Shown here piece by piece: positions 51,754 through 62,519 of a stretch of 64,000 nt of DNA. The notes beneath the pieces were generated by a model that was not told the origin of the DNA, searched no databases, and saw nothing but the letters and a program-made list of their open reading frames with translations. Position numbers and translations under genes: made by a program. The DNA is taken from assembly GCF_001522585.2 (NCBI RefSeq), contig NZ_CP013373.1:2542001-2606000 (forward strand), given 5' to 3'. How positions within the stretch are numbered: position 1 is the stretch's first letter; each line of letters begins with the position of its first letter. This DNA comes from Burkholderia sp. NRF60-BP8. Lineage in GTDB: Bacteria; Pseudomonadota; Gammaproteobacteria; Burkholderiales; Burkholderiaceae.

Positions 51754-51856
51754 GGGTTACTGCGGGTTACCGCGCAAGGGAACTGTAATGCACGGTAACC
51801 GGGCCGCCACCCCGCGTAACACCCGTCGGGGCCCGGATCGCTAACCTGCGTCTTAC
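51754..51856. promoter_or_regulatory. Putative response-regulator binding repeats
   Basis: In the divergent gap, direct repeats GGGTTAC (51754-51760) and GGGTTAC (51764-51770) are spaced exactly one helical turn. GGTAAC (51794-51799) and CGTAAC (51815-51820) follow about two turns apart, then CTAACC (51841-51846) and CTTACC (51851-51856). Tandem repeats with helical spacing are the site pattern of OmpR-family regulators. Assignment is inferred. Confidence 0.5.
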
Positions 51857-51922
51857 CGGATGCGGTACCCGGCTTTCCCGGCACCGCATCGCCGGACCCT
51901 TTGGATACAAGGAGTTTCTGAA

Positions 51923-52477
51923 ATGTATAAGAAGACTTCCCGCGTGGCCATCGCGGCCGCCACCGTGCTCGCTCTCGCATTCGGCACCGCGCATGCCGCG
52001 CAGCCCAACGACATGCCGCCGCCGGGCGGCCCCGGCATGCACCGGATGCATGACGGCCACGAAGGCGGCCCGTTCGGCGCGATCATGAAACTGCACGATC
52101 AGTTGAAGCTCAACGCGTCGCAGGAGCAGCAATGGCAGGCGGCCGTCAACACGATGAAGCAGAACCGTGACGCAATGCGCAAGAGCCACGAGCAGATGCG
52201 CGAGCAGTTCAAGGCGCAGCAGAACCAGCCGATCCTCGACCTGAGCGCGATGCATTCGGCACGCCAGCAGGCGGAGGCGCAGAACGCGCAACTGCGCGAG
52301 CAGACGTCCGCCGCGTGGCTCACGTTCTACAACGGGCTGAACGACTCGCAGAAGACGATGGTCAGCACGGCGCTCAAGCAGCAGTTCGCGAAGATGGAGC
52401 AGCGCCACGAGAAGATGAAGGAGCGCTGGGAGCAGCATCGCGCGGCCGCCAAGAGCGCGTCGGCGCCGGCGCAGTAA
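51923..52477 (+). CDS. Periplasmic Spy/CpxP-like protein
   Basis: A 184-residue periplasmic protein with a signal peptide (MYKKTSRVAIAAATVLALAF followed by GTAHA, cleavage near residue 25). A methionine/histidine-rich stretch follows (PPGGPGMHRMHDGHEGG) with two LTxxQ-like motifs (LKLNASQEQQW and LNDSQKTM) and long charged helices. It resembles the Spy/CpxP envelope-stress chaperone or periplasmic metal-sensor group. The Met/His-rich leader could bind metal. It sits divergent from the two-component genes and is likely their target, as Spy/CpxP is of CpxAR or BaeSR. Confidence 0.85.
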   Translation: MYKKTSRVAIAAATVLALAFGTAHAAQPNDMPPPGGPGMHRMHDGHEGGPFGAIMKLHDQLKLNASQEQQWQAAVNTMKQNRDAMRKSHEQMREQFKAQQNQPILDLSAMHSARQQAEAQNAQLREQTSAAWLTFYNGLNDSQKTMVSTALKQQFAKMEQRHEKMKERWEQHRAAAKSASAPAQ

Positions 52478-52508
52478 GCCGGCGGGCCGCGCCCGCAGCG
52501 GCGCGGAA

Positions 52509-52543
52509 GGGGAACGCAGGCACCTGCCTGCGTTCCCCTTTTC
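52509..52543. terminator. Intrinsic terminator between Spy-like and pirin genes
   Basis: GGGGAACGCAGG (52509-52520) and CCTGCGTTCCCC (52527-52538) form a perfect 12-bp stem around CACCTG, followed by TTTT on the plus strand. It separates two convergent genes and suits either direction. Confidence 0.9.
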
Positions 52544-52546
52544 GTT

Positions 52547-53257
52547 TCAGGCGACGTCGAACAGCAGCACCTCGGCCGTGCGGCCGCGCGCGAACGCCAC
52601 CGCGTCCACGCCGCCGATCCGCGCGCCGTCGCCGACGGCCAGCGCGCGGCCGTTGATCTCGACCTCGCCGCGCGCCACGTGCACGTAGACGCTGCGCCCG
52701 GCCGGCACGTCGAATGCGGTCGTCTCGTCGCCGTCGATCAGCCCCGCGAAGATGCGGGCGTCCGCCCGCATCGACAGCGCGCCGTCGCCGCCATCGGGCG
52801 CCGCGACGAGCCTCAACCGGCCGCGCTTCTCGTCGTCGGCGAAACGCCGTTCCTCGTAGCCGGGCCGCCCGCCCCGCTCGGCCGGCTGCAGCCAGATCTG
52901 CAACAGGTGCAGCGGCCGATCGCGCGACGCGTTGGTTTCACTATGCACGAGCCCCGTGCCGGCGCTCATCCGCTGGATGCCGCCGGCACGGACGATCGCG
53001 CCGCAGCCGAGGCTGTCGCGGTGCGCGAGCGCGCCGTCCAGCACGTAAGTGACGATCTCCACGTCGCGGCGCGGCTGCATCCCGAACCCGCGCGTCGGCG
53101 CGATCAGGTCCTCGCTCAGCACGCACAGCGCGCCGACGGGCGGACGCACCGGCGCATGGGCAGGTGCGGAGCGGCACGCGGACGAAAAACTGTGACTCGA
53201 TTCGAGCCAGCCGTGGCGCGTGTGGCAGCGGTCTTCGGCGCGCAGGATCTGGAACAT
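52547..53257 (-). CDS. Pirin-family protein
   Basis: A 236-residue bicupin. The N-terminal half shows FGMQPRRDVEIVTYVLDGAL, with metal ligands as in HPHRDMEI-type pirins partly replaced, and then IQRMSAGTGLVHSETNAS with a histidine and glutamate, and LLQIWLQP. The first cupin's iron-binding set usually has HPH, and here it reads QPRRDVE, so iron binding may be altered. Some pirins act as quercetinases, and most are uncharacterised. The ATG at 53257 begins MFQILRAED, typical of YhhW-type pirins. It is convergent with the Spy-like gene. Confidence 0.87.
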   Translation of the reverse strand: MFQILRAEDRCHTRHGWLESSHSFSSACRSAPAHAPVRPPVGALCVLSEDLIAPTRGFGMQPRRDVEIVTYVLDGALAHRDSLGCGAIVRAGGIQRMSAGTGLVHSETNASRDRPLHLLQIWLQPAERGGRPGYEERRFADDEKRGRLRLVAAPDGGDGALSMRADARIFAGLIDGDETTAFDVPAGRSVYVHVARGEVEINGRALAVGDGARIGGVDAVAFARGRTAEVLLFDVA

Positions 53258-53621
53258 GGGGTGAACGCTCGGGACGCAGAGTGTCGGTTCGGGTTTACCT
53301 CCACTGTAGGGTGGGGTCGAACACGCCACAATCCGTCGCCCGCGCACCGCATCGTTGCATTCGCGCAATCAATTGCCGGAATATCCGCCCCGAATGCCAC
53401 GATTGCCGCAACAGCCGAATCGAGGAATCGGTCGACCGTGCCGGATTGCCGTTTTCCGGGTATCGCGTTCGGGTAAAATACCGCCCTTTTGGCGTTCGCC
53501 GTTCCGGCAGCCGCCAACGCCAGAGCGCCGATCGGCGATTTTTGGCCGTCTAGAATACGCCGCGGCGCCCGGTCCGACCGGCCGCGAGCGCCCCCGGAAA
53601 GTCAGCAACAGAAGGATGGAA
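53258..53621. other. Promoter region upstream of the amino-acid ABC importer
   Basis: 364 bases with no recognisable gene. It holds TAAAAT (53475-53480) and TAGAAT (53552-53557), both possible -10 elements. Between them is the inverted repeat TGGCGTT (53491-53497)/AACGCCA (53517-53523), followed by a small CGCCGATCGGCG palindrome (53527-53538) and ATTTTT. The latter could be an attenuator or operator. Confidence 0.45.
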
Positions 53622-54404
53622 ATGAAGAAGGCCGCCCTGTGCGCCGCCCTCGCCCTCGTGGCGGGCAGCGCCTTCGCGAAGGAGTGGAAGACCGTGCGGA
53701 TCGGTGTCGATGCCAGCTACCCGCCGTTCGAGTCGACCGCGCCGAGCGGCGAGATCGTCGGTTTCGACGTGGATCTCACCAAGGAAATCTGCAAGCGGAT
53801 CAACGTGAAATGCGTGTGGGTGGCGCAGGATCTCGACGGGATCATTCCGGCGCTGAAGGCGAAGAAGTACGACGTCATCGTGTCGTCGCTGACCGTCACG
53901 GACAAGCGTCGCGAACAGATCGACTTCTCCGACAAGGTGTACGACGCGCCCGCGCGAATGATCGCGAAGACCGGCTCGCCGCTGCTGCCGACGGTCGCGT
54001 CGCTGAAAGGCAAGCGCGTCGGCGTCGAGCAGGGCTCGACGCAGGAAACCTACGCGAAGACGTACTGGGAACCGCAGGGCGTGACGATCGTTCCTTACCA
54101 GAATCAGGATCAGGTCTATACCGATCTCGGCTCGGGCCGCCTCGACGCGACGCTGCAGGACGAGCTGCAGGCCGATTACGGCTTCCTGCGCACGCCGCGC
54201 GGCAAGGGCTTCGCGTTCGCCGGGCCGGAGGTGAAGGATCCGAAGACGATCGGCGACGGCACCGCGATCGGCCTGCGCAAGGAAGATACCGACCTGAAGC
54301 GCAAGATCAACCAGGCGCTGGCCGACATGCACAAGGACGGCACGTACGACCGGCTGTCGCACAAGTACTTCTCGTTCAGCGTCTATTCGGCGCCGGCTCG
54401 CTGA
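53622..54404 (+). CDS. Basic amino-acid ABC transporter substrate-binding protein (HisJ/ArgT type)
   Basis: A 260-residue periplasmic receptor with a signal peptide (MKKAALCAALALVAGSAFAK). It has the family ligand-binding pattern VRIGVDASYPPFESTAPSGE, IVGFDVDLTKEICKRINVKC, DGIIPALKAKKYDVIVSSL and DKRREQIDFS. It delivers lysine, arginine, ornithine or histidine to the permeases downstream. The ATG at 53622 follows AAGGA at the proper spacing, and the ATG at 53616 would add Met-Glu. It is separated from the permease genes by a 229-base gap with hairpins. Confidence 0.92.
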   Translation: MKKAALCAALALVAGSAFAKEWKTVRIGVDASYPPFESTAPSGEIVGFDVDLTKEICKRINVKCVWVAQDLDGIIPALKAKKYDVIVSSLTVTDKRREQIDFSDKVYDAPARMIAKTGSPLLPTVASLKGKRVGVEQGSTQETYAKTYWEPQGVTIVPYQNQDQVYTDLGSGRLDATLQDELQADYGFLRTPRGKGFAFAGPEVKDPKTIGDGTAIGLRKEDTDLKRKINQALADMHKDGTYDRLSHKYFSFSVYSAPAR

Positions 54405-54425
54405 GCGCCGACGTGAAGCAGCAGC

Positions 54426-54449
54426 GGATGCGGGGGCGGCCCCGCGTCC
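54426..54449 (+). promoter_or_regulatory. GC-rich hairpin between binding-protein and permease genes
   Basis: GGATGCGGGG (54426-54435) pairs with CCCCGCGTCC (54440-54449), 10 bp with one G-T and a four-base loop, only 22 bases after the binding-protein stop. No T-run follows. A second weaker CCCGCC/GGCGGG dyad lies near 54491-54514. They may partially terminate or protect mRNA so the receptor is made in excess. Confidence 0.55.
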
Positions 54450-54633
54450 GGGCAGTACAGGCAGTCAACCACGCGCCGCCCGCTCCCTTGCCCGCCGCTC
54501 GCGCGACGGGCGGGCCCGGCCCCGTTGCCGGGGCGGACGGTCATGATACGCACGGGGCGTTCCGCGCAGCTTGGCGGGCGCGTCTTTCGCGGCGCACTGC
54601 GTGCGCCCTCAGGGACCACACCAGGGACCCCAT

Positions 54634-55323
54634 ATGTTTCTACAAGGCTACGGCCCGCTGATCCTCGCCGGCACCTGGCAAACCGTCAAACTGGCGGTGC
54701 TTTCGCTTGCGCTGTCGTTCCTGCTGGGGCTGCTCGGCGCCGGCGCGAAACTGTCGCGCAATCGCGTGACGAACGGCGTCGGCACCCTCTACACGACGCT
54801 GATCCGCGGCGTACCCGATCTCGTGCTGATGCTGCTGCTGTTCTACAGCCTGCAGATCTGGCTGAACATGGCGACCGACGCGCTCGGCTGGGACCAGATC
54901 GACATCGATCCGTTCCTCGCCGGCGTGCTCGTGCTCGGCTTCATCTACGGCGCGTACTTCACCGAGACGTTCCGTGGCGCGTTCCTGTCGGTGCCGCGTG
55001 GCCAGCTGGAAGCCGGCAGCGCCTACGGGATGACGAGCTGGCAGGTGTTCACGCGGATCATGTTCCCGCAGATGATGCGTTTCGCGCTGCCGGGCATCGG
55101 CAACAACTGGCAGGTGCTCGTGAAGTCGACCGCGCTCGTGTCGATCATCGGCCTGGCCGACGTCGTGAAGGCGTCGCAGGACGCCGGCAAGGGCACGCTG
55201 CGGTTCTTCTTCTTCACGCTGATCGCGGGTGCCGTCTACCTCGCCATCACGACGATCTCGAACTTCGTGCTGATGTGGCTCGAAAAGCGCTACTCGACCG
55301 GCGTCCGCAAGGCTGACCTATGA
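54634..55323 (+). CDS. Amino-acid ABC transporter permease (HisQ type)
   Basis: A 229-residue inner-membrane permease of the polar amino-acid family, with about five helices. It contains AGTWQTVKLAVLSLALSFLL, LIRGVPDLVLMLLLFYSLQI and the EAA loop (RGQLEAGSAYGMTSWQVFTR) that touches the ATPase. It pairs with the next permease. The ATG at 54634 follows the gap's hairpins and starts MFLQGYGPL. Its TGA overlaps the next ATG by four bases. Confidence 0.92.
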   Translation: MFLQGYGPLILAGTWQTVKLAVLSLALSFLLGLLGAGAKLSRNRVTNGVGTLYTTLIRGVPDLVLMLLLFYSLQIWLNMATDALGWDQIDIDPFLAGVLVLGFIYGAYFTETFRGAFLSVPRGQLEAGSAYGMTSWQVFTRIMFPQMMRFALPGIGNNWQVLVKSTALVSIIGLADVVKASQDAGKGTLRFFFFTLIAGAVYLAITTISNFVLMWLEKRYSTGVRKADL

Positions 55324-56033
55324 TCGAACTCATCCAAGAATACTGGCGCAACTATCTCTACACCGACGGCTATCGCATCACCGGCGTCGCGATCACGCTG
55401 TGGCTGCTGGTCGTGTCGATCGGCCTCGGCTTCTGCCTGTCGGTGCCGCTCGCCGTGGCGCGCGTGTCGAAGAAGAAGTGGCTGTCGGGCGCCGTGTGGC
55501 TGTACACGTACGTGTTCCGCGGCACGCCGCTCTACGTGCAGCTGCTGCTCTGCTACACGGGCCTCTACAGCCTGCAGGTCGTGCGCGGCACGCCGATGCT
55601 CGACGCGTTCTTCCGCGACGGGATGCACTGCACGCTGCTCGCGTTCACGCTGAACACCTGCGCATACACCACCGAAATCTTCGCGGGCGCGATCAAGGCG
55701 ACGTCGTACGGGGAAATCGAAGCCGCGCGCGCATACGGGATGTCCACGTTCACGATGTACCGCCGCGTGATCCTGCCGTCGGCGCTGCGCCGCGCGCTGC
55801 CGCTGTACAGCAACGAAGTGATCCTGATGCTGCACGCGACGACGGTGGCGTTCACCGCGACCGTGCCGGACATCCTGAAGATCGCGCGCGACGTGAACTC
55901 GGCGACCTACATGTCGTTCCACGCGTTCGGCATCGCCGCCCTGCTCTACCTCGTGATCTCGTTCACGCTCGTGTGGCTGTTCCGCCAGGCCGAGCGCCGC
56001 TGGCTCGCGTATCTGCGCCCGCAAGGCAAGTAA
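55320..56033 (+). CDS. Amino-acid ABC transporter permease (HisM type)
   Basis: A 237-residue inner-membrane permease, partner of the preceding one. It shows ITGVAITLWLLVVSIGLGFC, YVFRGTPLYVQLLLCYTGLY and the EAA loop SYGEIEAARAYGMSTFTMYR. The extended periplasmic loop (MLDAFFRDGMHCTLLAFTLN) is typical of HisM. The start overlaps the preceding stop (ATGA), giving translational coupling. With the HisQ-type subunit it forms the heterodimeric channel. Confidence 0.92.
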   Translation: MIELIQEYWRNYLYTDGYRITGVAITLWLLVVSIGLGFCLSVPLAVARVSKKKWLSGAVWLYTYVFRGTPLYVQLLLCYTGLYSLQVVRGTPMLDAFFRDGMHCTLLAFTLNTCAYTTEIFAGAIKATSYGEIEAARAYGMSTFTMYRRVILPSALRRALPLYSNEVILMLHATTVAFTATVPDILKIARDVNSATYMSFHAFGIAALLYLVISFTLVWLFRQAERRWLAYLRPQGK

Positions 56034-56051
56034 GTTTCCGCAGGAATACTG

Positions 56052-56831
56052 ATGAACTCCCAGAATCAAAAGCTTTTCGTCGACGATCTCCACAAGCGGT
56101 ACGGCGACAACGAGGTGCTCAAGGGCGTGTCGCTGAAGGCGAACTCGGGCGACGTGATCAGCGTGATCGGCTCGTCCGGTTCCGGCAAGAGCACGATGCT
56201 GCGCTGTATCAACTTCCTCGAGCAGCCGAACGCGGGCCGCATCTTCGTCGACGGCGAGGAAGTGCGCACCGCGCTCGACAAGACGGGCGCGCTGCGCGCG
56301 GCCGATTCGAAGCAGCTTCAGCGCGTGCGCACCAAGCTGTCGATGGTGTTCCAGCACTTCAACCTCTGGTCGCACATGAACGTGCTCGAGAACGTGATGG
56401 AAGCGCCGGTGAACGTGCTCGGCATCCCGAAGAAGGAAGCCGAGGACCGTGCGCGCGAATACCTCGAGAAGGTCGGCCTCGCGCCGCGCGTCGAGAAGCA
56501 GTATCCGTCGCATCTGTCCGGCGGCCAGCAGCAGCGTGTCGCGATCGCGCGGGCGCTGGCGATGCATCCTGACGTGATGCTGTTCGACGAGCCGACTTCG
56601 GCGCTCGATCCGGAACTGGTCGGCGAAGTGCTGAAGGTGATGCAGAAGCTGGCCGAGGAAGGCCGCACGATGATCGTCGTCACGCACGAGATGGGTTTCG
56701 CGCGCAACGTGTCGAATCACGTGATGTTCCTGCACCAGGGCCGCGTCGAGGAAGAAGGCGTGCCGGCCGAGGTGTTCGCCAATCCGAAGAGCGAGCGCCT
56801 GCGCGGGTTCCTGTCGGGCAGCCTCAAGTAA
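56052..56831 (+). CDS. Amino-acid ABC transporter ATPase (HisP type)
   Basis: A 259-residue ATPase of the polar amino-acid importer. Walker A is [20 protein letters not shown], the signature [15 protein letters not shown] and Walker [21 protein letters not shown]. The Q-loop is [20 protein letters not shown] and the H-loop [10 protein letters not shown]. It completes the importer with the binding protein and two permeases. It starts 18 bases after hisM and is followed by a strong terminator. Confidence 0.94.
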   Translation: MNSQNQKLFVDDLHKRYGDNEVLKGVSLKANSGDVISVIGSSGSGKSTMLRCINFLEQPNAGRIFVDGEEVRTALDKTGALRAADSKQLQRVRTKLSMVFQHFNLWSHMNVLENVMEAPVNVLGIPKKEAEDRAREYLEKVGLAPRVEKQYPSHLSGGQQQRVAIARALAMHPDVMLFDEPTSALDPELVGEVLKVMQKLAEEGRTMIVVTHEMGFARNVSNHVMFLHQGRVEEEGVPAEVFANPKSERLRGFLSGSLK

Positions 56832-56856
56832 CGCGTCCGTCACGCACGACGCCCGA

Positions 56857-56893
56857 ACGGGCGCCCCGCGGTTCGCCGCGCGGCGCCCGTTTT
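56857..56893 (+). terminator. Intrinsic terminator of the amino-acid importer operon
   Basis: ACGGGCGCCCCGCGG (56857-56871) and CCGCGCGGCGCCCGT (56876-56890) pair with one mismatch around a TTCG-type loop, followed by TTTT. It lies 25 bases after hisP and just before the convergent GNAT gene. Confidence 0.88.
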
Positions 56894-56897
56894 GCGT

Positions 56898-57395
56898 TTA
56901 CGCGGCGCTCACCGACGCGCCGTCGGCGAACGCGCGCAATTCGTCGCCCGCCAGCCGGTAACGCACCCATTCGCTCTGAGGCGCCGCGCCGACGCGCTCG
57001 TAGAAGCGGATCGCCGGCTCGTTCCAGTCGAGCACGCTCCATTCGAAACGCCCGCAGCCCGACTCGACCGCGATCCGCGCGAGCGCCTTCAGCAGCCGCA
57101 GCCCCGCGCCGGCGCCGCGAAAACGCGGCGATACGTACAGATCCTCCAGATACAGCCCCTGCCGCGCGAGCCACGTCGAATACGAGAAGAAATACACGGC
57201 GAAGCCGGCCGGCTCGCCGCCGACCTCGCAGATCAGTGCACGCGCCGGCGAGCCTTCGCCGAACAGGCTGCGCTCGAGCGATTCCGGCGTCGCGACGACT
57301 TCGTGTTGCGCCTTCTCGTAGACGGCCAGTTCGGTGATGAAGCGCAGGATCAGCGGCGCGTCGGCGACGGTGGCGGAACGGATATCGATTTGCAC
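56898..57395 (-). CDS. GNAT-family N-acetyltransferase (diamine/thialysine acetyltransferase-like)
   Basis: A 165-residue acetyltransferase using acetyl-CoA. The N-terminus ADAPLILRFITELAVYEKAQ, the core YLEDLYVSPRFRGAGAGLRL (acetyl-CoA binding RGAGAG) and FEWSVLDWNEPAIRFYERVG are those of the SAT/SSAT (diamine acetyltransferase-like) group. The start is GTG at 57395, preceded by GGAGGG nine bases upstream, with no in-frame ATG before the domain. It is convergent with the importer operon and divergent from a LysR gene. Confidence 0.9.
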   Translation of the reverse strand: MQIDIRSATVADAPLILRFITELAVYEKAQHEVVATPESLERSLFGEGSPARALICEVGGEPAGFAVYFFSYSTWLARQGLYLEDLYVSPRFRGAGAGLRLLKALARIAVESGCGRFEWSVLDWNEPAIRFYERVGAAPQSEWVRYRLAGDELRAFADGASVSAA

Positions 57396-57530
57396 GGTGG
57401 GGAGCCCTCCTTCGGCCCGGACGGAAAACGGAATACGGCGCCGGCGCTCTCGCACTGGCGCCGGTCGGATCGACATGCTACGTTCACGGCACAACTGCAG
57501 GAAGTGCAGTCTTTTCATTCCGACCTGAAC

Positions 57531-58457
57531 ATGATGCATCCCGACCTGCGCCGCCTCGACCTGAACCTGCTGCTCGTGTTCGACGCGTTGTACCGCCACC
57601 GGTCGGTCGCGGCGGCCGCGCATGAACTCGCGCTGAGCCCGTCGGCGTTGAGCCATGCGCTCGCGCGGCTGCGCGACGCGATCGGCGATGCGCTGTTCGT
57701 GCGCCTCGGCAACGAGATGCAGCCGACCGTGCGCGCCGACGACATCGCCACGTGGGCCGGCGACGCGCTCGACGCGATGTCGAAGGGGCTCGCCCGCGCG
57801 CGCCGCTTCGATCCCGCGCAAAGCGACCGCACGTTCGTATTCGCCGCGACCGACTACACGGCGTTCGCGGTGCTGCCGGCGTTCCTGGCCCGCATCCAGC
57901 ACGTCGCGCCGCACCTGCGGATCCGCGTCATCCATTCGGACCGCAAGATTTCCGTCGACGAGCTCGCGGCCGGCCGCATCGACTTCGCGCTCGGCTACCA
58001 CGAGGAATCGGCGGCCGACGCGCCCGGCATCGAGGATTTCGACTGGTTCTCCGACGACTATGTCGTGATCGCGAGCGCCACGCATCCGGACATCCGTCGG
58101 CGGCTGACGCTCGACCAGTATCTGGCGGCCCGCCACGTGGTCGTCACGCCGTGGAACGAAGCGCGCGGCGTCGTCGACCACGTGCTCGACCGGCTCGGTC
58201 TCGCGCGGCAGGTGGCCGTGCAGTTGCCGACCGTGCTGGCCGCGCCGTTCGTGATCGCGGAGTCGGCGCTGCTGATGACCGTACCGAACCGCGCCGCGCA
58301 GGCGCTGCGCCACGCGGCGCCGATCCGCATCTTCCCGGCGCCGTTCGAGATCCCGCGCTACACGGTGAAGGTCTACTCGCATGCGAAGCACGCGCGCACC
58401 GATGCCCATCGCTGGATTCGCGCCCAGTTGCTCGACGCACGACCGCGCCCGGCCTAA
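57531..58457 (+). CDS. LysR-family regulator
   Basis: A 308-residue LysR-type regulator. The winged helix (about 6-65) includes LNLLLVFDALYRHRSVAAAA and HELALSPSALSHALARLRDA, followed by ADDIATWAGDAL and an effector domain with RTFVFAATDYTAFAVLPAFL. The NodD-like opening LRRLDLNLLLVFDALYRHRS places it in the NodD/NahR-like subgroup. It is divergent from the GNAT gene, separated by a 135-base gap, so that gene is a possible target. Adjacent ATGs at 57531 and 57534 cannot be told apart. Confidence 0.9.
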   Translation: MMHPDLRRLDLNLLLVFDALYRHRSVAAAAHELALSPSALSHALARLRDAIGDALFVRLGNEMQPTVRADDIATWAGDALDAMSKGLARARRFDPAQSDRTFVFAATDYTAFAVLPAFLARIQHVAPHLRIRVIHSDRKISVDELAAGRIDFALGYHEESAADAPGIEDFDWFSDDYVVIASATHPDIRRRLTLDQYLAARHVVVTPWNEARGVVDHVLDRLGLARQVAVQLPTVLAAPFVIAESALLMTVPNRAAQALRHAAPIRIFPAPFEIPRYTVKVYSHAKHARTDAHRWIRAQLLDARPRPA

Positions 58458-58998
58458 GCGCGACGCGTTGCGCGACGGGCATTTCAGACATCGATCGACG
58501 AGGCGGCAATCGCCCGAATCATTACGAAATACTTACCAATTTCGCGACTTTCGCGCTTACGCCGGCGCCTCGGCAACGTCAATAGTGGCAATCCTTGACC
58601 CATGCCTGCGAAATCCATGTCTGCCTTGCGGGACAAGGGTTTTCCGGCAATCGAGCACCCTTGCCCCCCCTGTTGCGCAGCGTGTTGCATGGCAATTTGG
58701 CGACAGCGGTTAGTCAAACAACGATTTCCGTCGCCACAAAATTGTATTTTTGCTAAATTAGTAACCAAAGTAGCAAAACGAAGTTCGTGAAATGTAGTTT
58801 AGCTTCACGACACAACAAGGAGACCCCGCAGGCCGACCCGGCTGCGCGGGACCGCTCAACGGTTTTCCGTCTGCTTGCCCGCGTGCCGCGCTTACCGGCC
58901 CTGCACGAGGTCTCCCTGGTTATCCCGCTTTTGCCCGGCGCTCGCGCTCCGGGCATCTCGTGCAGTCTGGGTTGACTTTTTGACAGGGTATGGAGGAG
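58458..58998. other. Porin leader and promoter region with no protein gene
   Basis: 541 bases upstream of the porin. Positions 58735-58790 form an AT-rich stretch, unusual here, likely the promoter (for example TTGTAT at 58742-58747). A structured leader follows (see the separate entry). A 62-codon frame at 58602-58790 has no ribosome site or recognisable protein and is rejected. Confidence 0.6.
58901..58965 (+). promoter_or_regulatory. Nested hairpins in the porin 5' leader
   Basis: CTGCACGAG (58901-58909) pairs perfectly with CTCGTGCAG (58957-58965), and inside it TGCCCGG (58932-58938) pairs with CCGGGCA (58949-58955). Both arms end 37 bases before the porin start. Such structure can stabilise the abundant porin mRNA or serve as a target for small-RNA or protein control. 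The function is not known. Confidence 0.6.
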
Positions 58999-59001
58999 AT
59001 G

Positions 59002-60078
59002 ATGAAGAAAGCTTTGGTCGCGGCCGCGCTGATGGCTGCTGGGGTGGTGACGGCGCACGCGCAGAGCAGCGTCACGCTGTATGGCCGCCTGGATGCAGGC
59101 ATCGAGTACATGAACGGCCTGCAAAACGGCCACCAAGTGCGCGCGGAAAGCGGCGACTGGGGCACGAGCCTGTGGGGCTTGAAGGGTAGCGAGGACATCG
59201 GCGGCGGCAACAAGGTCCTGTTCCACCTCGAAGGCGCGTTCAACACGATGACGGGCGGCTTCAGCGGCTCGATCTGGGATCGTTTCGCGACCGTCGGTAT
59301 CTCCAACGACCGTTACGGTACGCTGCTGCTGGGTCGCGAACTCGCGATCGCCAACGGCGTGTGGGACTTCGACCCGTTCGGCCAGTCGGCGTGGTCGACG
59401 GCCTCGCTGGTACGCGGCCGTAACTGGAACAAGACCAGCAACAACGTGTCGTACCAGTCGCCGTCGCTCTACGGCCTCGACTTCTACGGCCAGTTCTCGT
59501 TCTCGAACTCGACCAGCTTCAACGGCAACACGACGGCCGGCCAACCGGGCCGTGCAATGGGCGGTCAGGTCACCTACACGAACTCGCTGTTCCAGTTGCG
59601 CGGCATCTACGACGAAACGCGCGACAGCAACGGCCGCTTCTCGGACGTGTTCAACTACTCGCGTGAATACTTCGCGGGCGTGAACGTGTTCCTCGGCCAG
59701 TTCAAGGTTCAGGCGGCCTACCAGGCATCGCGCGCCGACGGCAGCGGTGGCCCGGCAGTGAACGCCGGCGTGACGGGTACGCAACAGGTGTGGGGCGGCG
59801 TGACGTGGCAAGCAACGCCGGCAGCGGCGCTGATCGCGGCCGTGTATCACGTGAACGCGAACCACGGCGGCGGCAACGCGAACATCTACACGGTCGGCGG
59901 CTCGTACAACATCTCGAAGCGCACGCTGTTCGACCTGCAGGTCGCGACGGTGCGTAACAGCTCGACGGCCAACTTCGGTCTGAACGCGAACAACGCCGGC
60001 ACGGCCGTGTCGACCGGCAACCCGCATCCGGGCGGCAGCCAGACCGGCGTCTACGCCGGCATCCAGCACCTGTTCTGA
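59002..60078 (+). CDS. Gram-negative trimeric porin (OmpC-like)
   Basis: A 358-residue outer-membrane beta-barrel. It has a signal peptide (MKKALVAAALMAAGVVTAHA), then the Burkholderia porin opening QSSVTLYGRLDAGIEY, a GSEDIGGGNKVLFHLEGAFN motif and DRFATVGISNDRYGTLLLGR. The C-terminal strand ends VYAGIQHLF, with the terminal phenylalanine needed for assembly by the Bam complex. Sixteen strands are expected from family knowledge. GGAGGAG lies just upstream. ATGs at 58990 and 58999 are alternatives. A strong terminator follows. Confidence 0.95.
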   Translation: MKKALVAAALMAAGVVTAHAQSSVTLYGRLDAGIEYMNGLQNGHQVRAESGDWGTSLWGLKGSEDIGGGNKVLFHLEGAFNTMTGGFSGSIWDRFATVGISNDRYGTLLLGRELAIANGVWDFDPFGQSAWSTASLVRGRNWNKTSNNVSYQSPSLYGLDFYGQFSFSNSTSFNGNTTAGQPGRAMGGQVTYTNSLFQLRGIYDETRDSNGRFSDVFNYSREYFAGVNVFLGQFKVQAAYQASRADGSGGPAVNAGVTGTQQVWGGVTWQATPAAALIAAVYHVNANHGGGNANIYTVGGSYNISKRTLFDLQVATVRNSSTANFGLNANNAGTAVSTGNPHPGGSQTGVYAGIQHLF

Positions 60079-60138
60079 TCAGGCGCCGTCAAAGAACGAT
60101 TCGACAACACTTTCCACGCTGCTGCGAGAGGCGCGTAT

Positions 60139-60176
60139 CGGTGCGGTACCCAACCGGGTATCCGCACCGTTTTTTC
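60139..60176 (+). terminator. Intrinsic terminator of the porin gene
   Basis: CGGTGCGGTACCC and GGGTATCCGCACCG form a 13-bp stem with one bulge around AACC, ending in a six-base T-run. It begins about 60 bases after the porin stop. Confidence 0.93.
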
Positions 60177-60254
60177 TTGGGCGGCGGGTTCGTGCGACCC
60201 GGCGCGCGCTCGGCCGAAGCGGCCGCGCGTGACCGAACGGCGCGGACGCAGCGC

Positions 60255-62410
<2,156 letters not shown>

Positions 62411-62519
62411 GGCGGGATCGGCGCAACCCGGCGGCGCGCCTCGAGCGGCTGACGAAATCGACCCGGGCGCGGGCCATGGCGGCCCGCACCCGGCAACATC
62501 CAACGGTACGGATTCACGC

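Noticed and set aside
58602..58790. A 62-codon cysteine-rich frame upstream of the porin
   Set aside because: No ribosome site, no known pattern, and it overlaps the AT-rich promoter stretch.
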